A stretch of DNA of 64,000 nucleotides from DASWTL01 sp035575925. GTDB taxonomy: Bacteria; Bacteroidota; Bacteroidia; Sphingobacteriales; Sphingobacteriaceae. A program made the position numbers and the translations under genes. Where the stretch lies: the NCBI GenBank assembly GCA_035575925.1, contig DATLXK010000070.1, forward strand, positions 6,644-70,643, read 5' to 3'. Under the pieces are notes generated by a model. The model was not told where the DNA came from, ran no database searches, and saw only the letters and a list, made by a program, of their open reading frames with translations. Below, piece by piece: positions 34,828 through 44,078 of this stretch; positions within the stretch are counted from its first letter, which is position 1; every line of letters begins with the position of its first letter.

Positions 34828-36447
34828 TTAGTTGCTAAAATTTAAGCTTGCAACCTGCTTCTTAATTTCCTCATCTAATTTGGAAGACTCCCCAAACAAA
34901 CTCTCTAAATTATTGCTGAATCCCTGCATCTTCGCTTTAAACTCATCAGCAGTAATATCCACATAATCAATCTTCACTTCAAAATACTGCCCAGCAGAGA
35001 AAGAATAGTTTTTGGCTTTAACTTCTTCGGCAGATACTACTACACTAAAATCATCTTCGGCCAATTTCTCATTCATCGCATTAATAATGCGTTGTTCTTC
35101 TGTGGGTGTAAGAACGGTACGTTGGTTTTTGCCCTCTTTAATAGTATCGCCTAGTTTACTGGCATCTACCAATACAATATGCTCTGCATCAGCCCGGTTA
35201 TCTAAAAACAATACACTTACGTTGGTGCCGGTGCTGGCAAAAATATTACTAGGCATACTTACCACGCCACGCAATAGTTTACGCTCTATCATGGCTTCCC
35301 GTATTTTACGCTCTATTCCACTTTGTGCGGTAATAAAACCGGTGGGTACTACAATGGCGCCTTTACCTTTTTCACTTAAACTGTACATAATGTGCTGTAT
35401 AAACAGCAGGTAAATGGACATGCTTTCTTTTTTGGCTTTCGGAATATTGGGTATGCCGGCAAAAAAGCGGGTCTTGTTAATGTCTTTATCCAGTGCAACG
35501 CTAAAATCAGAGAAGTCGAGCTTAAAGGGCGGATTGGAAACAATGTAATCGAATTTCTCTTCCCTGTAATAAGGCTCTAAAATGGTATTGCCTTTAATAA
35601 TATGCGGGATGCTATGGCTTAAATTATTTAACACCAAATTTAGGCGCAGCATATTGCTGGACTTTTGCGAAATATCTTCACTATATATACTGCAATTATC
35701 TTCGCCAATGGCATGTGCAATGTTCATGAGCAAAGTGCCCGAACCCGCACTCGGGTCGTACACTCTTACGCCTTTTGGTTTGTCGTTCACCATAATAGAA
35801 GCCATAATACGGGCAACGGCATGTGGGGTATAATATTCGGCATATTTACCGCCACTATCTGTATTGTAATCTTTAATCAGGTATTCAAAAATGGTGGCAA
35901 AGAAATCATATTTCTCGCCAAACATTCCCTCAAAACTAAACTCGAACAATTTACTAATGAGTGCTTTACAAAAAGCATCCCGTTGAGAAGAGTCGCTAAT
36001 AAACTGGCTCAACTCATCAAACATTTTATCTTTTGCGCCACTGGCAGATTTTACTGAATAAATCTCTGCGTTGTTGATGCTTATTTCACGCAGCGTATCA
36101 TCAAACAGCTTGGCAAAATCGTTGCTGTTTTGCTTATTGTGCAAATAGGTAATGGTTTGGTGTGGATATAATTGAGGTGTATTAGCGTCTATAAAAGCCA
36201 GTAAAAAATTGTATTGTTCCTCATCCAGTGCTTCTAAAGCTTCCTGAAAATTGTCTGCTTGCCCTAGTTTATAATCCTCAATTTTTTTGGCTTCGTAGGC
36301 AAACTTATCGTTCATAAACTTATACAGAAAAACCTGCGTAATAATTTTGAACTCGTTGCCATCGTTACCCAAACCATAATTGGCACAGACGCTTTTGAGG
36401 CTATCAATCAGCTGTTTGGTTTTGGTGATAAATGTTAAGTTGGTCAT
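34828..36447 (-). CDS. hsdM: Type I restriction-modification DNA methyltransferase HsdM
   Basis: A 539-residue N6-adenine methyltransferase subunit. The N-terminal helical HsdM domain (to about 145) precedes the SAM-binding PSAGSGTL at 232-239 and the catalytic NPPF at 305-308. The C-terminal helical tail (DEFKAKMQGF) contacts HsdS in known complexes. It starts 1 base from the hsdR stop. A second, diverged copy of its tail sits before hsdS. Confidence 0.95.
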   Translation of the reverse strand: MTNLTFITKTKQLIDSLKSVCANYGLGNDGNEFKIITQVFLYKFMNDKFAYEAKKIEDYKLGQADNFQEALEALDEEQYNFLLAFIDANTPQLYPHQTITYLHNKQNSNDFAKLFDDTLREISINNAEIYSVKSASGAKDKMFDELSQFISDSSQRDAFCKALISKLFEFSFEGMFGEKYDFFATIFEYLIKDYNTDSGGKYAEYYTPHAVARIMASIMVNDKPKGVRVYDPSAGSGTLLMNIAHAIGEDNCSIYSEDISQKSSNMLRLNLVLNNLSHSIPHIIKGNTILEPYYREEKFDYIVSNPPFKLDFSDFSVALDKDINKTRFFAGIPNIPKAKKESMSIYLLFIQHIMYSLSEKGKGAIVVPTGFITAQSGIERKIREAMIERKLLRGVVSMPSNIFASTGTNVSVLFLDNRADAEHIVLVDASKLGDTIKEGKNQRTVLTPTEEQRIINAMNEKLAEDDFSVVVSAEEVKAKNYSFSAGQYFEVKIDYVDITADEFKAKMQGFSNNLESLFGESSKLDEEIKKQVASLNFSN

Positions 36448-39400
36448 TTATAAATAATTGTTGTACTGTTGCAGGTACTCGCCCGCAATAAGGGTATTGA
36501 TACTTTTAGTGGTATTAAAATCTAACTTGATGTTTTGATTTTTTACGAATTCGTTGGCAACCAAGTTGAGCAGGTAGCGATTAAAAAAAGCTTCGTTATC
36601 TAAAATATTTTTATTGTTTACCAACTGCTCGTCTGTTTGGTGTTTTACGTTCATTAAGGCCTCATATAATTGCATTTCTTTGGCAGAGATGCTTATATTT
36701 TCTACCAAACGTTTGTGCAAACGAGCGTACTTTTCGTCTTGCTCGTATTTGGCTTTCAGTAGGTTATTTTTACGATTGAGGTCGGTTACCCTATCGTAAA
36801 TAGATTGCAACAGCAGAATATTATCACGCATATCTTCCTGATCTACTTCGCCCAGGTTTTTCTTTTTAAAGATGCGTTCCAACTCTTCCCTTAGCGATAC
36901 AAACTCCGGGTCTTTTTGGTCAAAGTTAAAAAGTAGCGCTTCTCTGGTGCGTTTCAATTGTCCACGGAGTTGGTCGGCTAAAATCAGTTCTTCTTCGGAT
37001 ACTTTGGTGAACAAGAAAATAACATCTTCCAGAGCCGAGTTGAGCAAATTAGCGGTATCGGCGTCGCTGTTGATGTTATCAATCAGGTTCAGTTTATCCA
37101 ATTGCGCTTGCGCTACATATAAAAGTTGGTTAAGCTTGAAGAAATCTAGCTTGTCTAACTGTTCATCCAGTCCTTTTAACCGGATGATGTTTTTGAGTTC
37201 TTTGGCGTTGCTCAACACTTTAATCAGCTCCAGCAAATCCTTTTTCTCTTTAATCTGGCTTACCTGCTGACTAAATATTTCGGCATTCAGGGCATCGTAA
37301 TGGAAAAGCTTGTCTTTAATTTCCAGAATCTCCGCTTCAATTTCTTCTGCAGATTTAAAGAGGTTGGTATAGTTGAGCATTTCATCGCCTAGCTCGCCTT
37401 GTAATTCTTTAAAGTAGTTGTCGTTAGTATCCTTAAAAGCACTGGTTATGTCGGCAAAATCAACCACATAACCGTATTTGTATTTTTTATACGGCCGGTT
37501 TACACGGGTTAAGGTTTGCAAAAGGTTATGGTCTTTTACTACCCTTGCTAAATACAACTTCTTTAAACGTTTGGCATCAAATCCAGTTAACAACATATTG
37601 AAAACGAAGAGAATATCGATGTCGCCTGCTTTAAATTGCTTCACCTGTTCTTTACGGTCGTCTTTAGAGTTAATATCGTGTAAAATCAATGCCCCTTTAA
37701 GCGGTGGATTTTCCTTCTCGTATTTTGGAAGCGGTTCTGCAACCATGCCTAACGATTGTACTTCCTGTACGCCGTACAATTCTTCAAAATAATCGAATAA
37801 GGTTTTAGCCTGGTCGCTGGTATCACAAACCACCATGGCGCCTAAGCTGTTATCGCCATGGGTTTTTCGAAACTGAATTAAATCGGTTACGATATAATCC
37901 AGCATTGGCTTTGCAAATTTGGGATGTGCAAATACCTGGCTTTTCGGGATATCGCCCTGCGCCAATTTAATTTGCTCCAGCAACTCTTTCATTTGCATTT
38001 TGTAGGTGGTATCAATTCCCTCTCTAATCAAACGCAATGTATAGCCATCGGCAATGGACATGTTGTAATAATACTTATGGATATAATCGCCAAACAAAGC
38101 TTTACTGTCAAATTCCTTTGCTACCTCTCTTAACAAAGGTGTACCCGTTAAAGCAATTTTAATAGCTCCCTCATCTGACCGTAAGAGATTAACCAATGCC
38201 GTTCCTTTCGGATTATATCCCCGGTGTGCCTCGTCTATAAAATAAATGCGCTGGATGTTAATATCATAAGCTAAATCTTTTATCGCAACCGTTTCTTCCG
38301 TAAATTTCTGGATGTTTACCACTGAAATCTCGCGTTCGCCGGAGCTGTTGTGTACTACACTTACTTTTTTTATGTCTGCTAAGAACTCTGCTCTGGAATT
38401 TACCCGATTAACAACCAAACCCCTATTGCCGAACTCTGTACTTGCTTGATTGGCCAAATCAATACGGTCCACAATAAAATAGAACTTAGCGATGATATTA
38501 CGCTTTTGAAAATAGTCTGTTAAAAACTTAACGTTAAAAAAAGCCAACGCCGTTTTACCACTTCCCTGTGTATGCCAGATAATTCCCTTCTTTACACCTT
38601 CATTTAGTTTATTCTCAATGGCTTTTGTTGCAAATAGTTGCGGATAACGCATGATGTGTTTCTGCGTTATAATTTTGCCGTTGATTTCGTCATCCACGTA
38701 AGCAATGGCATACTTTAATATAAACGCCAACCTGTCTTTACTTAACAAAGAGGTTAAAATGGTATTGGTTGGAGTGTTATAATGTTTATTGGTGATGAAC
38801 TCCGGTGAATGCTTGATGGCGATGATATTGTTGTCCTTTAAAATCAGATTTTCAGTTTCATCGCTTTCTGGTGCCAACAGATGGGTCAGGTTTAAATTTT
38901 CTTCTTCTCTGAAATAGTTAAACTGTAAATCGCTATAGGCCGATGTGGAATAGTAAACACCTTGCAATGGTTCGATTACCCCATCTTCATAAGGCATATT
39001 GTTGGAGAACAGCATCATTTGCGTGATATTGGCAAAGCGCTTAAACTTTTTGTTTTTATACCGGTCGTTAATACGCTTGCGCTCCGCTAAAATACCATCT
39101 TTATTATTGGGCTTCTTTACCTCAATAAACACCAGTGGCATTCCATTAATTAATAAGGTAATATCTGGCCTGAACTCTTCATCGCCGTTTTTACAGGTAA
39201 GTTCGGTTGTTGCGTGGAAACTGTTATTCTCCAGGTTATTAAAATCGATTAGCTTTATGCCAGAAGTTGCCGTCAATGCTTTATAAAACTCCCTCCCCAA
39301 ATCGTCATAGTCTAGTTTCAGAGTTATTTCTTCCAGCTGCCTTTGAATTTCTAATGCTGTTAGGGTCGGATTAATTTTAGCTATGCTATCGCTAAATATT

Positions 39401-39585
39401 TTTGGAAAGATATTAGTTTCTTCATTCCTGCTCCCATGCTCTTTACGAGAAATGTAGTGGTAACCTAGTTTTGTTAGGTGTAATAATGCTGGAATTTTAA
39501 CCCTGGAGTCTTCGTTAAATGCCATTAAGGTTAAGTAGTAAGTAAGGGCCCTTTTCGTATCAATTATACTATATTTTTTTGACAA
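36448..39585 (-). CDS. hsdR: Type I restriction enzyme endonuclease/translocase HsdR
   Basis: A 1045-residue motor-nuclease subunit. The PD-(D/E)xK nuclease site is near D141 and E155-V-K157 (RPDITLL ... FIEVKKP). The SF2 helicase has Walker A GSGKT at 341-345, DEAH at 451-454 and motif III LTGTPL. Motif VI is VNRPYKKYKYG. A helical C-terminal region contacts HsdM. First gene of the hsd run, so restriction is encoded before modification. Confidence 0.95.
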   Translation of the reverse strand: MSKKYSIIDTKRALTYYLTLMAFNEDSRVKIPALLHLTKLGYHYISRKEHGSRNEETNIFPKIFSDSIAKINPTLTALEIQRQLEEITLKLDYDDLGREFYKALTATSGIKLIDFNNLENNSFHATTELTCKNGDEEFRPDITLLINGMPLVFIEVKKPNNKDGILAERKRINDRYKNKKFKRFANITQMMLFSNNMPYEDGVIEPLQGVYYSTSAYSDLQFNYFREEENLNLTHLLAPESDETENLILKDNNIIAIKHSPEFITNKHYNTPTNTILTSLLSKDRLAFILKYAIAYVDDEINGKIITQKHIMRYPQLFATKAIENKLNEGVKKGIIWHTQGSGKTALAFFNVKFLTDYFQKRNIIAKFYFIVDRIDLANQASTEFGNRGLVVNRVNSRAEFLADIKKVSVVHNSSGEREISVVNIQKFTEETVAIKDLAYDINIQRIYFIDEAHRGYNPKGTALVNLLRSDEGAIKIALTGTPLLREVAKEFDSKALFGDYIHKYYYNMSIADGYTLRLIREGIDTTYKMQMKELLEQIKLAQGDIPKSQVFAHPKFAKPMLDYIVTDLIQFRKTHGDNSLGAMVVCDTSDQAKTLFDYFEELYGVQEVQSLGMVAEPLPKYEKENPPLKGALILHDINSKDDRKEQVKQFKAGDIDILFVFNMLLTGFDAKRLKKLYLARVVKDHNLLQTLTRVNRPYKKYKYGYVVDFADITSAFKDTNDNYFKELQGELGDEMLNYTNLFKSAEEIEAEILEIKDKLFHYDALNAEIFSQQVSQIKEKKDLLELIKVLSNAKELKNIIRLKGLDEQLDKLDFFKLNQLLYVAQAQLDKLNLIDNINSDADTANLLNSALEDVIFLFTKVSEEELILADQLRGQLKRTREALLFNFDQKDPEFVSLREELERIFKKKNLGEVDQEDMRDNILLLQSIYDRVTDLNRKNNLLKAKYEQDEKYARLHKRLVENISISAKEMQLYEALMNVKHQTDEQLVNNKNILDNEAFFNRYLLNLVANEFVKNQNIKLDFNTTKSINTLIAGEYLQQYNNYL

Positions 39586-39693
39586 ACCATGAGATATAAA
39601 GAGACATGGATTTGCTTTGATGGACTTAATACAAAAAGAACGGATTAATATACCACAAACGCGATACTACTTATTTTTAAGCTTTAACTTAAG

Positions 39694-40000
39694 TTATTTG
39701 AACCGTTTATTGCTTTCCTGAACTGCCTTTATCTTTTCTTCAGCAACCGCTCTACCGTGTGCGACAGCTAGTTGTTCTGCCTCTATTTTCTGCACAAATA
39801 ATTCAATTCCCTCTGGATCTCGATGATAAACCGTATCTGCCCAATGCCCGACATCCGGATATCCTTGTCTGATGATCCGAAACTTAACAGAATTCTCGTT
39901 CAACCGCCCATTCTCCTTCCACATCCTGTAGCTATCCCCACGGAAAGGGCGCTCATTAAAAGTAAAACCACTGCCCCAATAATGAAACCCTTAGACTTAT
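39694..40000 (-). pseudogene. Broken mobilization accessory protein (membrane helix plus coiled tail)
   Basis: Two overlapping frames together resemble one protein: a basic DKSKG, a transmembrane helix of about 20 residues (FIIGAVVLLLMSALSVGI), then, after a frameshift near 39925-39935, YRMWKENGRLNENSVKFRIIRQGYPDVGHWADTVY-type sequence and a charged tail. Bacteroidota mobilization operons often encode such a protein near the relaxase. Its N-terminal half is missing and it is fused to the relaxase remnant. Confidence 0.55.
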
Positions 40001-40302
40001 CCTGAACAACCAGGAACTGGGTATCAGCAATTTTCATTTTCTGCAAATACTCTTTTGCATGCCTGGCCATGGCCTCAGGACTTAGCTTCTCTTTATCCGA
40101 AGCGATCCAGCTTAAAACGATATGGCCTACTGCCTGCCCAAGTCCGGGATTCATTTTTCGCTGCATATTAAAATCCTGGATGGATGTGGCTAATGCTATC
40201 GGTTCTGATTCCGTCTGCATACAGGATCGTTACCTGTTCCCGTTCAAGATTATAGCGTATACATCCACCAAAGCTCTTTCCAACCTTAACTTTTCCGATC
40301 AT
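40000..40302 (-). pseudogene. Frameshifted, truncated relaxase (MobA/VirD2-like)
   Basis: ATG 40302 opens a frame beginning MIGKVKVGKSFGGC, the standard start of Bacteroidota relaxases, through YADGIRTDS. Near 40180-40186 an apparent 1-base insertion shifts the frame, and the second frame continues the family sequence with QDFNMQRKMNPGLGQAVGH, EYLQKMKIADTQFLVV. The HxH metal-binding motif that should follow is lost, because the sequence jumps at about 40000 to the accessory protein. The element therefore lacks a working relaxase. Confidence 0.8.
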
Positions 40303-40452
40303 CGCTGTTCAGGTATTTCAATGTGTCGCGAATAAATGAAGATCGCCTGAGAGAATGTAACCTGCAAAATATATCCCAATGGGTGCAGGACGCTTCAAAA
40401 TCGGAAAGTTTATCCATGATTGTTAAGACACTTAACAGTTTTAATAAAATAG

Positions 40453-40525
40453 TGAGCCGAATAAAATTCCTAATCGGCTCATATTTATATTATATTTGAG
40501 CCGAATAAAATCCTAATTGGCTCAT
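40453..40525 (+). promoter_or_regulatory. Two palindromic operators overlapping the second fic start
   Basis: TGAGCCGA...TCGGCTCA at 40453-40482 and a near copy ending TTGGCTCA at 40497-40525 lie 44 bp apart. The second runs into the ATG at 40524. A regulator bound here would block transcription and the ribosome. Confidence 0.7.
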
Positions 40526-41633
40526 GACCTATAACTGGCAACAAAAAGACGGGCCAAATTTCACATATGATCTTACAAAGGTAGAGGAGAAATTATACCT
40601 GTTTTCCGAGAAGACCGGGGCTGTCAGTGGTGTTTTAAAGACCCTTCCCGCAGACACTCAGTTATCTGCTATTATTGATACTATGGTCGCCGAAGCCATC
40701 AAAACCTCGGAAATCGAAGGGGAGTATCTAAGTCGTAATGATGTCATGTCTTCGATCAGGAATAACCTGGGCTTAAATGAAAAACCAGATCCTGTAGCGG
40801 ATAAAAAGGCAAAAGGGATCGGGCAATTGATGGTAGATGTTCGTAACACATTTTCAGCCTCTCTGAACCAGGAAACATTGTTCTCATGGCACCACATGTT
40901 GTTAGGCGCTGACAACAAAATCAATGTGGGTCAATGGAGAAGTTCTTCAGAGCCTATGCAGATTGTCTCAGGTACTTACGGAAAGGAGCAGATCCATTTC
41001 GAAGCGCCGCCTTCTGATCGTGTGCCTGAAGAGATGGAGCGGTTTATCAGCTGGTTTAATGAAACGGTCCCCGGAGGAAAATCACAGATCATCCAGAGCC
41101 CTGTCCGGTCGGCTATCGCTCATCTGTACTTTGAAACGATCCATCCCTTTGAAGATGGTAATGGCAGAATCGGCCGGGCGATCGCTGAAAAGGCAATCTC
41201 CCAGGGAATAGGTCGCCCCGCTTTGCTCGCCCTCTCTAAAACGATCGAGTCGAACAGAGCTGCATATTATGAGGCGCTGAAGACTGCCCAACGGTCGAAC
41301 GAGATCACAGCATGGATCACCTGGTTCATGGATGTGGTTATCGCCGCGCAAACGGACACGGAACAGCAGATTGATTTTGCGTTGAAAAAGGCTAAGTTTT
41401 TTGACCGGTTCAGGGAGCAGTTGTCTGAACGACAACTTAAAGTGATCAGAAGAATGCTCGAAGAAGGGCCGGAAGGTTTTGAAGGCGGAATAAATGCGGC
41501 TAAATATGGCTCTTTGACTAAAGTATCAAAGGCAACAGCTACCCGGGACCTGCAGGACTTGTTAGCTATAGAAGCTATAATGCTATCAGGTGATGGAGGT
41601 GGTCGTAGTACAAGATATCAATTAAATCTTTAG
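40524..41633 (+). CDS. Fic family protein with N-terminal DUF4172 domain
   Basis: A 369-residue Fido-fold protein. An N-terminal DUF4172-like region (YNWQQKDGPNFTYD) precedes the inhibitory motif T-x3-E-G (T61 to G66, TSEIEG) and the complete Fic site HPFEDGNGRIGR at 207-218. A C-terminal winged-helix-like part (ERQLKVIRRMLEEG ... SKATATRDLQDL) could bind the operators at the start codon. It is clearly different from the first Fic in the island and is more GC-rich than the hsd genes, which suggests another origin. Confidence 0.88.
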   Translation: MTYNWQQKDGPNFTYDLTKVEEKLYLFSEKTGAVSGVLKTLPADTQLSAIIDTMVAEAIKTSEIEGEYLSRNDVMSSIRNNLGLNEKPDPVADKKAKGIGQLMVDVRNTFSASLNQETLFSWHHMLLGADNKINVGQWRSSSEPMQIVSGTYGKEQIHFEAPPSDRVPEEMERFISWFNETVPGGKSQIIQSPVRSAIAHLYFETIHPFEDGNGRIGRAIAEKAISQGIGRPALLALSKTIESNRAAYYEALKTAQRSNEITAWITWFMDVVIAAQTDTEQQIDFALKKAKFFDRFREQLSERQLKVIRRMLEEGPEGFEGGINAAKYGSLTKVSKATATRDLQDLLAIEAIMLSGDGGGRSTRYQLNL

Positions 41634-41670
41634 ATAAAAATAGAATCAGATATGAGTCCGAAAACCGTAT

Positions 41671-41820
41671 AGGAAGGAATAAATTCAATAAAGAACTTAT
41701 CGAAAAATCCATTTTTTCGTATCTTATTTTACCTACTTGCAGCCCTGAAACTGCTTTATGGTGAGCATTTGGTGAGCTATCCAAAAATCCGCTTTGCAAT
41801 TAATTGATTTTAAGCATAGT
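41671..41820. repeat. Right-end-like repeat, copy A
   Basis: About 150 bases resembling 43923-44071 at roughly 70-75% by eye. The best-conserved blocks are ACTTGCAGCCCTGAAA (41735-41750) and TTGATTTTAAGCATAGT (41804-41820), and a GGTGAGC motif occurs twice (41760-41766, 41771-41777). Copy B leads straight into the att core. This copy does not. Confidence 0.7.
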
Positions 41821-41842
41821 ATAAAATTGCCCCGAAAACACT

Positions 41843-41874
41843 AAGGGTTGTTCCAAAAAGAGCAACCCTTTTTT
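41843..41874 (+). terminator. Terminator after the second fic
   Basis: AAGGGTTG (41843-41850) pairs with CAACCCTT (41863-41870), followed by TTTT. Confidence 0.75.
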
Positions 41875-41875
41875 A

Positions 41876-42180
41876 TACCGTTAAGAATTAAATTATAACA
41901 GTTAGCTTTTGTTATAAATTATTCTTTTGTTACTACTCAAGTATGCGAATAAGAGTTATTTACCCTATGTTAATAAAAAGGGACTTAATTTTATTAGAGA
42001 TAGCTGTTCTTTTGTAAATCGAACCAGCTATAACCATAACACTATCAGAATACAATTCCGTATACTGGAAACTTCTGTTTGACAGCTTGTTACTGTGGGT
42101 CATATTTTCTTTCGGTAACCGGAGATGTGAATTTAACCTGAGAAATCAATACCAATCTTCATCTGTTTTCTAAAAACAGT
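41876..42180. other. Intergenic, nothing identified
   Basis: AT-rich non-coding stretch between the fic terminator and the hipBA operator. I see no convincing frame, RNA or repeat in it. Confidence 0.5.
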
Positions 42181-42237
42181 TTAATGTTTTATATATTAAA
42201 CATTTACATTATTTTTGTTTGTTATATAAAACATTAA
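42181..42237 (+). promoter_or_regulatory. hipBA operator-promoter
   Basis: A perfect 15-bp inverted repeat: TTAATGTTTTATATA at 42181-42195 and TATATAAAACATTAA at 42223-42237. A further half-site ATTAAACATT lies between (42194-42203). The right arm touches the hipB ATG. This is the layout expected for autoregulation by an XRE-type antitoxin. Confidence 0.75.
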
Positions 42238-42545
42238 TGAAACAGAAGCTCATTCTTTTACCGAAGGCTCAACAGGTTTTAAATGACTTGGGTGAAAATA
42301 TTAAGCTTGCACGGCTAAGAAGAAAATTAAGTACCATTCAAGTCGCGGAACGGGCCGGCATAAGCAGAGCAACGCTCTGGCAAATTGAAAAAGGCATACC
42401 TTCTGTAGCGATGGGTGCGTACTTTCAGGTGCTATTTGTACTGGGACTGGAAAAAGACTTCTTAAAACTTGGGGCAGATGATGAACTGGGACGTAAGTTA
42501 CAGGATGCGGGGCTGCTGGTTAAAGAACGTGCTCCTAAAAAATAA
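42237..42545 (+). CDS. hipB: HipB-like XRE antitoxin
   Basis: About 102 residues from ATG 42237. A TTG 18 bases upstream is possible but falls inside the operator arm. The XRE helix-turn-helix covers about 15-70 (NIKLARLRRKLSTIQVA, GISRATLWQIEKG). It should bind the inverted repeat at its start, repress the pair and neutralise HipA. It is followed by hipA after 5 bases. Confidence 0.88.
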   Translation: MKQKLILLPKAQQVLNDLGENIKLARLRRKLSTIQVAERAGISRATLWQIEKGIPSVAMGAYFQVLFVLGLEKDFLKLGADDELGRKLQDAGLLVKERAPKK

Positions 42546-42550
42546 ATATC

Positions 42551-43807
42551 ATGGCAAAGAAAGTATTTGTTTATGCAGACTGGCATGGTTTACAGGCAGC
42601 GGCATTAATCGGCTTACTAACGGCGGAAACTGTTAGGAGGAAAGAGATATTTTCATTCGAATATACTCGTGAATGGTTGCAATCTCCGCATAGTCAATAT
42701 CTTGACCCTGATCTGCAATTGTTTCCAGGGCGGCAGTTTCTACGGGATGAAAAGCCAAACTTTGGGATGTTCCTGGATTCTTCACCGGATAGATGGGGAA
42801 GGGTGCTGATGAAAAGAAGAGAAGCAATTATAGCCAGAAAAGAAGGACGCAAAGCCGAAACTTTATATGAATCAGATTTCTTGCTTGGAGTTTTCGATGG
42901 TAGCAGAATGGGCGGTCTGAGATTTAAGACTGAAGAGGAAGGACACTTCTTAAGTTTTGAGGAGGGTCTGGCTGCTCCTCCATGGGTGAATCTAAGGGAT
43001 CTGGAATATGCAAGTTTGCAACTGGAAAAAGACGACGTCGGCAGTGATGAGGAAGATCTGAAATGGCTGAATATGTTGATTTCTCCCGGCTCATCGCTTG
43101 GAGGAGCCCGGCCAAAGGCCAATGTAAGAGATAAGGATGGAAATTTATGGATAGCCAAATTTCCAAGCAATAACGATGAACTTGATATAGGTGCATGGGA
43201 AATGGTTGTTCATGAGCTTGCTGCCAGTTCCGGTATTGCAGTCGCGCCTGCCATGCTTCAAAAATATACAGCGAAGCACCATACATTCTTAATTAAGAGG
43301 TTTGACAGGATCGACCTGACAAAAAGAATTCATTTTGCATCCGCTATGACCCTTTTAGGTTATCGTGATGGGGCAGATCATCACGAAGGAGTTAGCTATC
43401 TAGACTTAGCCGCTCTTATTCAGCAGAGATGCGAAAACATACATGAAAACCTTAAAGAGCTTTGGAAACGGATAGTATTCAATATCATGGTCAGGAATAC
43501 CGACGATCATTTACGTAATCATGGATTTTTACTTTCTCCCGATGGCTGGGGACTTTCTCCGGCATATGATATGAATGCTGTAAGTGCTGGCACTGGACTA
43601 ACATTGAATATTTCCGAAAATGACAACTCTCTGAGCCTGGAGCTTGCACTGGAAGTGGCTCAGCATTTTAGAATTAAGCCAAAGGAAGCATCGGCAATGA
43701 TCGATGATATGAAGAAAAGTATTTCTCACTGGCGGCGAATTGCTTCTCAATATAAATTATCCAGCCGGGAACTGGATGCAATGTCGGAAGCGTTTTATGA
43801 GGAATAG
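42551..43807 (+). CDS. hipA: HipA-like serine/threonine kinase toxin
   Basis: A 418-residue kinase. The Gly-rich loop SPGSSLGGARPKA is at 178-190, K203 in IAKFPS is the probable ATP lysine, the catalytic loop NTDDHLRNHG at 316-325 and the metal Asp D340 in PAYDMN. All key residues are present, so it should be active. HipA kinases phosphorylate aminoacyl-tRNA synthetases (GltX in E. coli) and stop translation. The target here is unknown. It is paired with hipB. Located at a tRNA-Glu site, though any link to GltX is speculation. Confidence 0.9.
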   Translation: MAKKVFVYADWHGLQAAALIGLLTAETVRRKEIFSFEYTREWLQSPHSQYLDPDLQLFPGRQFLRDEKPNFGMFLDSSPDRWGRVLMKRREAIIARKEGRKAETLYESDFLLGVFDGSRMGGLRFKTEEEGHFLSFEEGLAAPPWVNLRDLEYASLQLEKDDVGSDEEDLKWLNMLISPGSSLGGARPKANVRDKDGNLWIAKFPSNNDELDIGAWEMVVHELAASSGIAVAPAMLQKYTAKHHTFLIKRFDRIDLTKRIHFASAMTLLGYRDGADHHEGVSYLDLAALIQQRCENIHENLKELWKRIVFNIMVRNTDDHLRNHGFLLSPDGWGLSPAYDMNAVSAGTGLTLNISENDNSLSLELALEVAQHFRIKPKEASAMIDDMKKSISHWRRIASQYKLSSRELDAMSEAFYEE

Positions 43808-43922
43808 TACTAAGCAGTCGGCTCAGCCTATTAACGGAGAGCTAATAATTAGACGACACTTTTTTAACATGTACCCAATAGTATATTTTGGAGTACATAT
43901 CAGTTGCTTTTTACAGTTAAAG

Positions 43923-44071
43923 AGGGAACCGGATTCAATAAAAATTTGCCTAAAATCTAATTCTTCCGTATCTTTATTATGCCCACTTGCAGCCCTGAAA
44001 TTGCTTTTTGGTGAAGTATTTGGTGAGCAGGCCAAAAACTGATTTTGCAATTTATTGATTTTCAGCATAGT
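43923..44071. repeat. Right-end-like repeat, copy B, next to the att core
   Basis: Homologous to 41671-41820. It has ACTTGCAGCCCTGAAA (43985-44000), two GGTGA motifs and TTGATTTTCAGCATAGT, and is followed after 7 bases by the att core at 44079. It is a plausible integrase arm-site region. Confidence 0.7.
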
Positions 44072-44078
44072 AGGAGAC

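Noticed and set aside
40303..40450. Possible small gene upstream of the relaxase remnant (both strands open)
   Set aside because: A plus frame and a minus frame of about 43 residues are both possible. Neither matches a mobilization family, so no call is made.
29282..44078. Integrase for the island
   Set aside because: I looked for a tyrosine or serine recombinase on both strands. No frame carries the R-H-R-Y or serine-recombinase motifs.
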